The notes under the pieces are model-generated. The model did not search any database. It was not told where the DNA came from and worked only from the letters and a program-made list of their open reading frames with translations. From Parapedobacter deserti (lineage in GTDB: Bacteria; Bacteroidota; Bacteroidia; Sphingobacteriales; Sphingobacteriaceae): DNA of 64,000 bases. Each line of letters opens with the position of its first letter. Positions within the stretch are counted from its first letter, which is position 1. Of the stretch, positions 1 to 8,990 are shown in pieces. Where the stretch lies: positions 1 through 64,000 of the forward strand of contig NZ_JBHRTA010000004.1 in assembly GCF_042646065.1 (NCBI RefSeq). Direction: 5' to 3'. Both the position numbers and the translations under genes were made by a program.

Positions 1-2915
1 GGTTTGTACCGGGTGTCCGCCGAGTAATTGGCGGGGCCGCCTGCCGAGGGCGGCAGTTGCCCGGCCGTAGACCGGTTGCTGAACTTGAAGGAAGCCAACG
101 GCACGGGCGATACCGTCTCCAATTCCAGCACCTGGTCCACTAAACCCTGTCCACCGGGCTTGTATGTAGTGATACTGCCCGACAGGATCGTCCGAGTAGT
201 GCCGACCTCCTTGTATTTCACCTGTTCGATTGGATAAGAGATCAGGTGGTTATCCTTCATCTCCTTGATGAAACCCGAAGTATTCGCGTAGTCGGGCGGA
301 TAGCTCGTATAGCTCACCTCCTCACTGCCATCGCTAGTGGTCTTCTCTGTCCGTATCAGCTGATAATGCCTGTTGTAGTCGTACCCGAACGTTGATGTCT
401 GCTCAAACTCTTCACTGCCGTTCTCGAAAACGGTGGCTTTCGAATCGTAAAGATCCATAGTGCCTCCTGTTTGGTAGTACACACGATGGGAATACGAACC
501 CGGAACATCCGGATCGGCCACGAATTGCAAAAGTGGAAGATAATGGTGGGTACGTGCTTTCAAGTATACATGTGTCGAATCGACATGCATAAACGGCGTA
601 TAAAAAACGCCCTCGACATCCGGTGTCCCAGCATAGGCATATCGATTGATTTTAGACCGTCTCAGTACATAGCTGTCCGTGGTCTTTTCATAGGTACTTT
701 CGCTGAGTACCTTTCCCCTCAACCATTCATTGTCGATGGGCAGATGATAAGGAAATTTATAATATTGCCCGCCGTCCAAGGACATTGTAAACCGGTATTC
801 GGTTTTTCCGTGGTTCGCTTGCTGGTCGCCGAAATATTCTGTCACAAATTCATAGCCTACACTGTTGCCCTGCAGGCTCGTCAACGGACTTCCCGGCCGC
901 GCACCGTGGTGTCCTGCAATCAGGTACCCAAAACTCGGCGAATAAGCCCCCAAAGTGAAGAAAGCGGGCAACCCAAATATCTGTCCGCTTGTCCCACCCT
1001 CGGGCTTAAGGTAACTGTAAGTTCTACGCATCGCAGTACCGTCGGGATTGGCATACGTGATCTGTCTGATGCGCTTGCCGGCGGCAAACCAGATTTCGCT
1101 TTCCCCACCCTCCGCACTCTCCACAAGCTCATTCCATTTTAATGTTACAAAGAATGTGTTGTGGTAATCGTTTACATCATGCGACTGCGGATGTACCGGG
1201 GCCACTTCAAGCGAATAGGTATCAGGTATAACTGTCAACGTCCGTTCTGTTGCGGGTGGGATGTAGAGTGTATAAGAGCGGGACGCATTGAAAAGCCTAA
1301 CGTTGTATCTGCAGTAATTTTCCTCGGAGGTTGGATCGCACCATGGCCGATCTATCGCAAAGTGCAATTGCCCCAGTAAGCCGCCTCCTATCGTTATCTG
1401 TTTCGAATATTTGCCATTTGCATAATACATCGCATTCTTTAGTAATGATTCCAGTTTAGCTACGGTGTCCGTCGGATTATTTGGGGCATAAAGCATGTTT
1501 GTTATAAATGGTGCTGCTACCGCTTTGTTGTGCTCATATGCAAACAAAACGCTACCGCCGGTCGGATATGTCATTTTGGTCAGTATTCCTGCCGCAGCCC
1601 TTATGGTATCTACCTGTCGGGTCACAGACTGGCTACCGTAAGTGAAGAAGGTCAGGTATTGGCCGTTTGGCTTGCCATTGAAAAAGCCCCAGTTGTCCAC
1701 GGAATTCGAAAACCTGTTTGGCAGCAAGGTAGCCGTGTTGTAGGTAAACGTATAGGGTGGCAGCTGCCCCGATCCCGGCGCAAATTCCTGTATACTATTC
1801 AGGAACAACCGCTTGCTTGCTTCAGGTTCCGCCGTCCGCAGATAGCTCAGTACATTATTGTTGTCAATCGGGGAAGTGGTATATTGGTAACTGAATTCGT
1901 ATTCCTTTATCAATGTGTTTTGCTTGTCATAGATACTGATACGGCCAAGCGCCTTTGCGCCGCTCAGGTCCTGCCTGTTTGTCGTCTGGGGAGCAAAAAC
2001 CACCTTCCCTCCGTCGTAGATAATTTCTTTTATTTGTTGTTGTCGGCTGCTGACACGAGCGAAGTGACTGCTCGGGATGTTATTCTCGATCCGATCAAAT
2101 GAGCGCCTGTAAAGCTCGGCAGCTTCCTCTTCGTAAACAAATTCGACCTTATGCCCTGTCGGTGTCTCTACTTCCATTAGGTGCCAGGTATTCGGCGCCC
2201 TAACCCCGTCATCAGGATATTGGGCCAGCCCCGAGCCAAGCCGAAAGACATAGGTATTGAGCGTCCAGTCTACGCTGCGCGCATGCCTAGCGCCGTTCTT
2301 CGAACGTCCGAAATAATACACAATACCACGGTTGTCGGTTACTTTCCAGCCTTCTATATACGCCGAAGTCCCCATAAGCCGCTCAACCGACATATCGTCG
2401 TGGCGCTGTAGTAACGCTTTCTTGTCCACCTGGTCGAGTATAAACTTGTTGCCGATCCCATTGGCATCGATCATGTAAAGATCTGGTTCCATATCCAGGT
2501 TAAAATTCACCACATCTGAATACATCTGTGCGCGCAACGTCGGGTTTCCAAACACACCGTTGTAGTAATTCTGGAATAAGTAGCCAAACGTGATCTCATC
2601 GGCCAAACCCCGGACCTGCCGCGTAATACTGCCACCAAAGCTGAGCGACCAGCCAAGCCCCGTGCGGGAAGCCACTTCTGCTACGGGGATTCCACGGGCG
2701 TGATAGCCAAGCCGGATGGGTATTCTGATTACTCCTGCTTCCACCGTAAAGATATCCACCCCTATCTGTGGCAAACCCGTGTAAAGTGAAGTTGGGACTT
2801 CTGTGAATTTAAATGCTGCTGCGGATTCCGGCGATGGGGGCACAATCCTAACGTCTTGGCCCTGTACAGGCGCGATGGCAGATAGTGCAAAAAGCAAAAG
2901 AAGGGTTCGGATCAT
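1..2915 (-). CDS. RHS/YD-repeat-like cell-surface protein, N-terminal 971 codons (C-terminus off window)
   Basis: Translating the minus strand from the ATG at 2915 gives a reading frame that I followed at several points down to base 1, so the gene is cut by the window edge. It begins with a Sec signal peptide (MIRTLLLLFALSAIAPVQGQ). It continues with the N-terminal block typical of large Bacteroidota RHS-type surface proteins: a stretch on 'FTEVPTSLYTGLPQIGVDIF', then a 'GYHARGIPV.EVASRTGLGWSL' segment and 'GGSITRQVRG'. Family members usually continue for another thousand or more residues with YD repeats, an RHS core and a variable tip, none of which is visible here. The role is inferred: secreted or surface-displayed, possibly a polymorphic toxin carrier. 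Many antisense ORFs over this span are shadows. Confidence 0.8.
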   Translation of the reverse strand, partial: MIRTLLLLFALSAIAPVQGQDVRIVPPSPESAAAFKFTEVPTSLYTGLPQIGVDIFTVEAGVIRIPIRLGYHARGIPVAEVASRTGLGWSLSFGGSITRQVRGLADEITFGYLFQNYYNGVFGNPTLRAQMYSDVVNFNLDMEPDLYMIDANGIGNKFILDQVDKKALLQRHDDMSVERLMGTSAYIEGWKVTDNRGIVYYFGRSKNGARHARSVDWTLNTYVFRLGSGLAQYPDDGVRAPNTWHLMEVETPTGHKVEFVYEEEAAELYRRSFDRIENNIPSSHFARVSSRQQQIKEIIYDGGKVVFAPQTTNRQDLSGAKALGRISIYDKQNTLIKEYEFSYQYTTSPIDNNNVLSYLRTAEPEASKRLFLNSIQEFAPGSGQLPPYTFTYNTATLLPNRFSNSVDNWGFFNGKPNGQYLTFFTYGSQSVTRQVDTIRAAAGILTKMTYPTGGSVLFAYEHNKAVAAPFITNMLYAPNNPTDTVAKLESLLKNAMYYANGKYSKQITIGGGLLGQLHFAIDRPWCDPTSEENYCRYNVRLFNASRSYTLYIPPATERTLTVIPDTYSLEVAPVHPQSHDVNDYHNTFFVTLKWNELVESAEGGESEIWFAAGKRIRQITYANPDGTAMRRTYSYLKPEGGTSGQIFGLPAFFTLGAYSPSFGYLIAGHHGARPGSPLTSLQGNSVGYEFVTEYFGDQQANHGKTEYRFTMSLDGGQYYKFPYHLPIDNEWLRGKVLSESTYEKTTDSYVLRRSKINRYAYAGTPDVEGVFYTPFMHVDSTHVYLKARTHHYLPLLQFVADPDVPGSYSHRVYYQTGGTMDLYDSKATVFENGSEEFEQTSTFGYDYNRHYQLIRTEKTTSDGSEEVSYTSYPPDYANTSGFIKEMKDNHLISYPIEQVKYKEVGTTRTILSGSITTYKPGGQGLVDQVLELETVSPVPLASFKFSNRSTAGQLPPSAGGPANYSADTRYK

Positions 2916-3034
2916 AGTCAAGATATGTATAAAAAAATCGGCGAGTTTATTCTAATCAATTGTGTATAATGTTGGTTTGTACATGACGCATGTAATGAAA
3001 TTCAATGTAATAGATAATATTTGCTTCATTGCTT

Positions 3035-3536
3035 CTAGCTTTTCGGGTTCATAATCAGTTCACTTATCTGTTGTTCGACGTTCATTAGACGTTCCCGAAG
3101 TTGTCGATTTTCATCGGCCTTTTCAATCAAATGCAAGGTCAATTCTTCCACTTTCTCCAGCAGTTTGCGATTCATATCACGCTCAATGAGGAGCTCGGAT
3201 ATCCTTGGTGAAATTGACCTCGATAAATGTGTTTGTCCCGTCATCGGTGAGTCGGGCGTCGGACCAATGCGGCGAAGCTTTGCTGTCCGAATGCACCGAA
3301 ATGCCACCTACCGTGCTCCAATCCTTGAACCAGTCTATATGTAACACACTCGGCGTAAAATTCCCGTCACCTCTTGTGCACACACTTACACGCCCGAACC
3401 CTCTGCCGTTCTGTCCTTGTACAGTGGCTACTCGTTTTCAGCCGGTGCCCCCGTCGCAACATTGACTGTGGTCTGTGCAAATGCTGTATGCATTGAAAGC
3501 ATATTCATAAATGCTAAGTATTACTAAACTTTTCAT
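3035..3536 (-). pseudogene. Decayed secreted coiled-coil (tail-fibre-like) protein
   Basis: Four consecutive pieces of one protein can be read on the minus strand in different frames. An ATG at 3536 starts a signal peptide (MKSLVILS...) which, after a frameshift, continues as LAFMNMLSMHTAFAQ with an Ala-x-Ala cleavage site and TTVNVATGAPAENE. A second frameshift leads to VATVQGQNGRGFGRVSV and a segment ending in DGTNTFIEVNFTKDI. A third shift near 3195 leads to MNRKLLEKVEELTLHLIEK and a charged coiled coil ending at the stop 3035-3037. The 'LLEKVEELTLHLIE' coiled-coil tail is the usual C-terminus of Bacteroidota secreted endosialidase-chaperone or tail-fibre-like proteins, which are much longer, so the centre has been deleted as well. 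No single frame spans it, so it is called non-functional. Confidence 0.65.
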
Positions 3537-3662
3537 TCGCCTGAATTTTCCTCGGCTCATGGTAACCCCGCTGTTGACGGGTTAGTCAATTGTAGTATAA
3601 ATATACCTTGTACTAATCACATTGACTAAGGTACACAGCAGAAAGCTCCTTCACACCACGTC

Positions 3663-3716
3663 TAGGCTATAAATGTGATAGGCATAGGCTATAAATGTGA
3701 TAGGCTCTGCCTATCA
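3663..3716. repeat. Tandem 21-bp repeat ending in a hairpin
   Basis: The unit TAGGCTATAAATGTGATAGGC plus one base occurs twice (3663-3683 and 3685-3705). The second copy runs into a perfect hairpin, TGATAGGC-TCT-GCCTATCA (3698-3716). A third copy with the same hairpin is found at 4464-4496, so the two repeats bracket about 800 bp of gene debris. The hairpin also lies directly after the stop of the leftward remnant ORF ending at 3723 and could act as its terminator. Confidence 0.7.
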
Positions 3717-3722
3717 TAAAAA

Positions 3723-4048
3723 TCACTTTAATTCCAAAGCGTTCGGCGCCGGCGAGAGGGCATCATCACAGAATGTAAATATTGGTATGCATTTTCCGTG
3801 TTCGTTAAACAGCAACACGGTATCATTTTCATTGATTTTAATTCTTAAAAAGTTATTTTCTGAGCCATAGACATCAAAACATTTGATTAACAAACTCTTA
3901 TCCACTCGAGGGTTTGGGATAATGGTATCCACGAGTAAGTTCCCGTTAATTCCTACCAAGAAAGATTGTTCTCCATATAAAATGCATATGATGGGTTGAA
4001 GAACAAGGCCACATTTTATAATTCCCCCAAAACTTTGGACAGATTTTG
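3723..4048 (-). pseudogene. Hypothetical ORF remnant lacking a normal start
   Basis: The minus strand stays open from about 4048 to the TGA at 3723 (about 108 codons), but I find no ATG in frame. The only conventional start candidate is a TTG at 3957-3959, which would leave 78 residues. The readable text includes GGIIKCGLVLQPIICILYGE and FLVGINGNLLVDTIIPNPRV and has ordinary amino-acid composition, so it probably once coded for protein. I do not recognise the family. It sits between the two flanking hairpin repeats and interrupts the neighbourhood of two tail-fibre-like fragments. It could be a real short gene using TTG, but truncation at the 5' end is the simpler reading. Confidence 0.35.
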
Positions 4049-4167
4049 TTAAAAATTAAGTGATACTGGCGGTATACCAGTCGCCCCCATCGGCGTCCCT
4101 CAAAAGCCAACTAAAATTTTTAAACGAATTAGAAGATGCGCCGGATAAAACGCCAATTTGGAGAAAA

Positions 4168-4457
4168 TCACCTTTTGTCTGCCCAGTCGCCCAGGGTGAC
4201 CATTACCTCTTTTGCAGCCACCTTGCCATCTACGGACAACGCATAGCCAACTAGGCGTTTGCTGCCCACCTGCAAACTGTTGTAGATACGTAGGTGCCCC
4301 GACTTACTCAGCTCCAGTTTGTAGGAGTCCGTCTTGGAGCCCCAATAAATTTCCTGTTACTGTGGAATCCGAACAACAACTCAGTGCTTTCACTGGGATT
4401 ATAGACGATCGCAGCGGAGCCGGGGTTCTTTAGTTGCAGCACATTGCGGAAGCTGTG
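4168..4457 (-). pseudogene. Fragment of a tail-fibre-like secreted protein
   Basis: The minus strand reads SFRNVLQLKNPGSAAIVYNP...FGFHSNRKF, shifts frame near 4345, and continues as YWGSKTDSYKLELSKSGHLRIYNSL and GYALSVDGKVAAKEVMVTLGDWAD. It then hits a TGA at 4168-4170. The 'VDGKVAAKEVMVTLGDWAD' motif is the segment that in intact Bacteroidota proteins of this kind precedes a short spacer and the C-terminal coiled coil of the type seen at 3035. The rest of the gene is missing on both sides, so this is a fragment with an internal frameshift. It may be part of the same decayed gene as 3035-3536 or a second copy. Confidence 0.6.
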
Positions 4458-4463
4458 ATAGGT

Positions 4464-4496
4464 CTAGACTATAAATGTGATAGGCTGTGCCTATCA
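4464..4496. repeat. Second copy of the hairpin repeat
   Basis: The sequence contains CTATAAATGTGATAGGC followed by a perfect hairpin, TGATAGGC-TGT-GCCTATCA (4478-4496). It differs from the copy at 3663-3716 mainly in one loop base, and a partial unit (TGTGATAGG) lies just before it. The two copies are in the same orientation. Confidence 0.7.
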
Positions 4497-5051
4497 ACCT
4501 GCCGATCAACAAACCGATATGGACTTTAATGAACTGGCTTGATGCTCCCAATTATCGTCATGGATTGGAATTGGTGATTAAGGCAGCGAGCGCCGTAGTC
4601 GTATTGTTATTTGCCATATTTTGAGCTACCATAAAACCAATTATTCTTTAAGGAAACCTTATCAGACTTGGTCGAAACTTAACGACCCTTTACTCCATTG
4701 GGCTGTTTGATATCTTTTGGCTAATGAGGAGAAATATAATCCACAAATTCAAGCAATCCACCGTAGGTTATCATGCTTTGCTATCACCGATGCAATTCCA
4801 GCAGCATAAGCTTCTCCCTGACTATGTCCTGCATCATTATATAACTAACAAATCGACCATCTCGCCAATATTAAATTTATCATTGTTGGTTTCTGGAATC
4901 ATGGGGCTTGATGGCTTGGCGGCCCGCCAACTAACCCGTGCGGAATATCTCTGATTGTTTTCTGTCTGTAAATTTTAAAAGTTGCCAGACATACTTACGT
5001 AAACTGCCGCTCAGTTTGCATTCTCAACTTTTTTTGTGTTTAAACCTCACT
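4497..5051. other. Gene-free stretch with possible coding remnants
   Basis: No intact gene is supported in these 555 bp. On the plus strand, 4497-4624 reads WTLMNWLDAPNYRHGLELVI and then KAASAVVVLLFAIF before a TGA, resembling the end of a membrane protein. On the minus strand, about 4842 down to 4749 reads YNDAGHSQGEAYAAGIASVI and then AKHDNLRWIA before a TGA, with stops just upstream. Both look like short relics, and I cannot name either family. A plus-strand ORF at 4724-4954 lacks convincing composition and is not called. Confidence 0.35.
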
Positions 5052-5669
5052 TCAAACCGTCTCCTGAAAAACAGCACTCGCCCCTTCTAGCTTTCCCAGC
5101 CTCCCCAGCACCTGTTCTACCCGCTGCTGGCGGATTTCCAGTTCGATGGTGCACTGGCTGTCGAATTCCTGCGCCCGCACCGACAGCCCTTCCTCCTTAA
5201 CCACACGCATGACATCATTCATCTGCTCGTAGCCGAAAGACACCCGATAGACATCGTTCATTGTCAGCTCCACGATATCGGCAGCCGACAACGCTTCCTG
5301 CGTAGCGGTTTTATAAGCATTGATCAGTCCCGGCACACCCAGCAGCGTACCGCCGAAATAGCGCACCACGACCACGAGGATATTGGTCACGTCGGCAGAC
5401 AGCAGCGCATTCAGTATAGGACGACCCGCCGTACCGGACGGCTCTCCGTCGTCATTGATGCGGAAGACTGAACGGTCTGGCGTGAGCCTGTAGGCCCAGC
5501 AATGATGGCGGGCCTTTGGGTGCATAAGCTTCAGCGAGGCGACCAGTTCTTTCACCGCGTGCTCATCCTTCAGCGGATAAGCATAAGCAATGAACTTACT
5601 GCCCTTGTCCTTGAACAGCCCTTCGGCGGGACCAGCAATCGTTTTATAGGTGTCGTCAAACAGATTCAT
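5052..5669 (-). CDS. YigZ/IMPACT family protein (205 aa)
   Basis: The protein belongs to the UPF0029/IMPACT (YigZ) family by its N-terminal DDTYKTIAGPAEGLFKDKGSKF, the block HPKARHHCWAYRL...RINDDGEPSGTAGRPIL, and the VRYFGGTLLGVPGLINAYK motif. A C-terminal DUF1949-type ferredoxin-like domain follows. In the family this is a small cytosolic protein linked to translation or proline-peptidase-like functions; its exact role is not settled. I chose the ATG at 5669 (MNLFDDTYK) rather than the longer frame to 5822. The family is about 205 residues, the extra 51 residues have no conserved character, and a TAnnTTTG element lies at 5702-5709, inside that extension. Confidence 0.85.
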   Translation of the reverse strand: MNLFDDTYKTIAGPAEGLFKDKGSKFIAYAYPLKDEHAVKELVASLKLMHPKARHHCWAYRLTPDRSVFRINDDGEPSGTAGRPILNALLSADVTNILVVVVRYFGGTLLGVPGLINAYKTATQEALSAADIVELTMNDVYRVSFGYEQMNDVMRVVKEEGLSVRAQEFDSQCTIELEIRQQRVEQVLGRLGKLEGASAVFQETV

Positions 5670-5701
5670 GAGCAGGTAGCAATCAATACGGATACAAGGA
5701 C

Positions 5702-5709
5702 CAAAGTTA
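5702..5709 (-). promoter_or_regulatory. Probable -7 element for the YigZ-family gene
   Basis: The minus strand reads TAACTTTG, an exact match to the Bacteroidota -7 consensus TAnnTTTG, 33 bp before the chosen ATG at 5669. The -33 region is not clear. Confidence 0.45.
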
Positions 5710-5802
5710 CCCAATTTTGTTGATTGACGACATTTTCGCAGGAAAGCATGGCGCATCTCTCGTTCTGGGACGTAGCGATAGGTGCATCCGATGTTGACGA
5801 AA

Positions 5803-5819
5803 TTCCACAAAGTGTGGAA
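5803..5819. promoter_or_regulatory. Perfect 7-bp inverted repeat in the 5670-6044 intergenic region
   Basis: TTCCACA-AAG-TGTGGAA is a perfect inverted repeat in the 375-bp stretch between the divergent YigZ-type gene and the MORN-like gene at 6045. It could be an operator or a small RNA hairpin. Apart from this and the -7 element at 5702-5709 I see nothing definite in the stretch. Confidence 0.3.
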
Positions 5820-6044
5820 CAATCGGGAAACGTCAAATCAGCTGGATTTCGAGCTCGTGATTAAATAACTTATTGTTAGTTAATTAAAAAATATTCGTGC
5901 AAATAGCCCATTACGGCATCGTTTTGTCTCATCTTCTCATGTGAAATCACGCGCACGTACCGTGGTTTCCTACCTTGCTAAGCAGCAATCTCAGATACGA
6001 AATACCGGTTTCAGCATCAAAATCAACCGGACACTTAAAAAACT

Positions 6045-8114
6045 ATGCATATTGATCATACGCGTCACCATCAACGATTTATCAGCCATTCAGGCAAACC
6101 TGTTCTCCTCCTTTTAACGCTCATCTTTACAGTAGCCAGCCTGACGTCACTGCATGCGCAGCAGCTTTCCCGCTACCAGGGCCGGTACATCCTCCGCGAC
6201 TCGCTGGTAGGCATTGCCGACTTCCAATACCGCTTGCAACAGGACGACACGATCAAAGACGGACGGTTTATTTTCCGTCATTTCGTAGAGCACTACCTGG
6301 AAACAGACTCGATCCATGGGCTTGTGCTTGACGGCAACTTCCGGAACGGCTTGAAACACGGGCCTTGGAAATATGCATCGCGCCAATATGCCGTTGCCGG
6401 AGAGGCACAGACCATCGAAGGCCGCATCGTCTATGATGCATCGGGCACGGAGTGGTTAATCAACGCCAATTTCCGGGAAGGCCGGGCGCATGGAGATTAT
6501 GAGCTGGTCGTCCGCCGCATTGCCGAGTCCAATCCGACAGATACATCGTTTTATTCGAAAGCTCAATATCAAAACGGACAGATTACCGGCCGCCTGATCG
6601 GCTTCACCCCCAAACTGCACGTGGAAGGACAGTTTGATGAAGAGGGATTTCCCAACGGGGATTGGGTGTTTACGCACCGCACCGGCAACGGTAGCCCAAT
6701 CCAGGAACTGCGCCGCTACGACCACGGCTTTTTCAGCAAGCATTACTATAAAATGGGCGATCGCTTGTTGGAAATTAAGCATATCGGATTCGATACGCTG
6801 GCCAAAAGCGGCAGGGGGCTGCTCACCCGTTTTCCTGCGACCAGGGCCTACTTCCGTGCATTGGGCTATACCAATGTGGCAATGGATACTACAGCAATCA
6901 GCGGCGTGATCAGTATCGACAGCTCCCAACGGTACATTTCCAGAGCTAACGAATTTCTGGAACGTGTGTTCATCCAGCCGGCGGGCTACCGCGACAGCAA
7001 TGTCTGGCTTGGCGCTGGCGGTAGCGACCCTGTACCCCCCATTCGGGTGAAAGTCAGCGAATTTTCCTTCTCAGAAGCGGAAGCGCACCTGAATCAGAAC
7101 AATGAAAGGCTGCTCTCCGAAGTGCAAAGCCTGATAGACGATTTCTTCGACAACCCCAACACCCAACTGGGGCGCTTCACCAACGAGCAGCTGAGTCGCT
7201 TCTACGGGGTGCTGCGCATTTACCGCGACCGGGTGGGCCGGATTGCGCCGGTCATCCAATTCCTGGCTGATGAAGCATCCGAATACGTCGACCACGATGC
7301 CATCCTTGCGCACAATGCCATAGATATCCGGTATCCGGACAAGCTGGTATACGAATTTCAGGACGAAAAGCTAACGGACACCCATCCGTTTCCGCCAGCG
7401 CTAACGGCATTCAATGCCCATTCCCTCAACCGGCACCTCACGGCTGTATTCGATGATGTGTCGGCAATCATCAGCCGCGCAGAAAGCACGCTTGGCGGCT
7501 ATCAGGCGCAAAGCGACCTTAAAGACAACGAACGCCAGCTCGTAAGCCTGCGGGACTCTGTCATCCGGAAGTTCAGCAATGCAGAGCAACGCCAAGATTA
7601 TAACCGGCTTCACGGTGAAATGCGCGATTCGGTACACCGGTTCATCGATATATCGTTCAAGGAGTACGCTGCGCTTCAGGTGTACCGTCGCTTGCTGGCC
7701 GTCGATTCCCTGCAGGTCTGCTACACGGACTATCTGCAATTGTATGATACGCTGGTCGGCTATTACGACCGCCTTGAGCAACTGGATCGGCAATATACGC
7801 GTTCCATTTGGAACCCCTACACCTTCACTTATATGGATGAGCGGATAAAAGAGCGCCTCTACCGGGCCTTTGAAGAAACGGTTTTCCCATATGTGTGGGA
7901 AAGAGCGCGTCGACAGCTCTCGTGCGACAGCTTGCCCATTAGGCTCAACGACCTCAAACAGCTACTGGACAGAATGGCCGAACTGCGGCTGGAAGACACC
8001 AAAGCACTGGAAAATAACCTGCGGCGATCCCGGAATGATGTGCATAAATGCCTAGAACTGATGGGCCTCCATCTGGATGGAGCGCCTGCTACGGAACTGA
8101 AAACGAAGATTTGA
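6045..8114 (+). CDS. Secreted protein with YwqK/MORN-like N-terminal repeats (689 aa)
   Basis: A signal peptide is clear (hydrophobic VLLLLTLIFTVASLTSLHA, cleavage before QQLS at about residue 39). Residues about 50-240 contain imperfect repeats of the form 'G.F.NG..HGPW.Y' (GNFRNGLKHGPWKY, ANFREGRAHGDYEL, GQFDEEGFPNGDWVF). These resemble MORN or YwqK antitoxin-like repeats, which form extended beta surfaces. The remaining 450 residues are charged and largely helical (several EQL, LDRQ and DSL-rich stretches) with no motif I recognise. It lies one base upstream of a DUF2490 barrel gene and shortly before a second MORN protein, so the three probably form one envelope-associated operon. Function is unknown. 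The start is the only ATG that includes the full signal peptide. Confidence 0.75.
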   Translation: MHIDHTRHHQRFISHSGKPVLLLLTLIFTVASLTSLHAQQLSRYQGRYILRDSLVGIADFQYRLQQDDTIKDGRFIFRHFVEHYLETDSIHGLVLDGNFRNGLKHGPWKYASRQYAVAGEAQTIEGRIVYDASGTEWLINANFREGRAHGDYELVVRRIAESNPTDTSFYSKAQYQNGQITGRLIGFTPKLHVEGQFDEEGFPNGDWVFTHRTGNGSPIQELRRYDHGFFSKHYYKMGDRLLEIKHIGFDTLAKSGRGLLTRFPATRAYFRALGYTNVAMDTTAISGVISIDSSQRYISRANEFLERVFIQPAGYRDSNVWLGAGGSDPVPPIRVKVSEFSFSEAEAHLNQNNERLLSEVQSLIDDFFDNPNTQLGRFTNEQLSRFYGVLRIYRDRVGRIAPVIQFLADEASEYVDHDAILAHNAIDIRYPDKLVYEFQDEKLTDTHPFPPALTAFNAHSLNRHLTAVFDDVSAIISRAESTLGGYQAQSDLKDNERQLVSLRDSVIRKFSNAEQRQDYNRLHGEMRDSVHRFIDISFKEYAALQVYRRLLAVDSLQVCYTDYLQLYDTLVGYYDRLEQLDRQYTRSIWNPYTFTYMDERIKERLYRAFEETVFPYVWERARRQLSCDSLPIRLNDLKQLLDRMAELRLEDTKALENNLRRSRNDVHKCLELMGLHLDGAPATELKTKI

Positions 8115-8115
8115 G

Positions 8116-8946
8116 ATGGTGACCAACAAGCGGAACGTTACTGCGCTATTTTTACTGATTTTTTGCGCGCCTACGCTGCATACAACAGCCTACGCCCAGG
8201 ACGCGCGGCCTGACAGGGCCATCACCCAGCCAAACAGCACAGCATTGTGGAACGGCTTCTACGGCCGGTTCCGGCTGAGCGAAAGGCTGTTCTGGGATGC
8301 GCAGTTCCACTATCGGCGCGTGGGCGACGGTGATACGGACTACATAGGCAGGATGGGACAGGTCTACAACCGGCATGCCCTGAACTACCTTGTGAACGAC
8401 CGGCTTACCGTTTCATTGGGACCGGTCTTGCGCCTCAACTTCACGCCTGACCCCGGCAACCCAGAATTTGAAAACGTTGTACTGGAACCTCGTATCTGGC
8501 ATGAGTATCTCTTTGCCATGCCTTTTGGCGGAAACATGGCCTACCACCGCGTACGGATAGAGCACCGGTGGAGCCGTTCCAACGCCGTGGGGGCCGATTG
8601 GATATTCCGGAACCGGTGGAGGTACAAGTTTTACATGAATATCCCCATAAACAACCGCAGGCTGATTCCCGGAACATTTTTCTTTACACCCGATGTGGAA
8701 ATTATCATGCAGAGCGGCAAACCTGTGGTCGATAGCCCGATGGAAGATTTACGCATCAATCCATCTATCGGATTTATCCAAAACCCGCGTCTTAAATATA
8801 CGTTGGGGATCATGTATACAACCGGCCAAACGCTGGACGCGGGTTATGTGTACACCTCCCGCTGGATATTGCGGACAAATGTCTACATATCGTTGGATTT
8901 CCGTAGAAAGGAAGCGCGGTTCCCGGGATCACGTTTGGAGGATTGA
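8116..8946 (+). CDS. DUF2490 outer-membrane beta-barrel protein (276 aa)
   Basis: A signal peptide (LFLLIFCAPTLHTTAYAQ) is followed by a DUF2490-type barrel: 'LWNGFYGRFRLSERLFWDAQ' near residue 45, 'RHALNYLVNDRLTVSLGPVL', 'RIWHEYLF', 'RVRIEHRW.....DWIFRNRWRYKF' and the terminal 'NVYISLDFR'. The alternating hydrophobic and aromatic strands and the turn pattern fit a small outer-membrane barrel of unknown function. It starts one base after the stop of the preceding gene, so translation is likely coupled. The short C-terminal tail after the last strand is charged and may be periplasmic or surface-exposed. Confidence 0.75.
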   Translation: MVTNKRNVTALFLLIFCAPTLHTTAYAQDARPDRAITQPNSTALWNGFYGRFRLSERLFWDAQFHYRRVGDGDTDYIGRMGQVYNRHALNYLVNDRLTVSLGPVLRLNFTPDPGNPEFENVVLEPRIWHEYLFAMPFGGNMAYHRVRIEHRWSRSNAVGADWIFRNRWRYKFYMNIPINNRRLIPGTFFFTPDVEIIMQSGKPVVDSPMEDLRINPSIGFIQNPRLKYTLGIMYTTGQTLDAGYVYTSRWILRTNVYISLDFRRKEARFPGSRLED

Positions 8947-8990
8947 CGGCTCGCTATGTTGTTAGTTGACACGTACATGACCTATTTGCG

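Noticed and set aside
471..1142. 223-codon plus-strand ORF
   Set aside because: It lies antisense to the RHS-type gene, whose minus-strand translation has a signal peptide and family motifs; the plus-strand product has no recognisable character.
4724..4954. 76-codon plus-strand ORF
   Set aside because: The opposite strand gives a more protein-like reading, and the region is full of relics.
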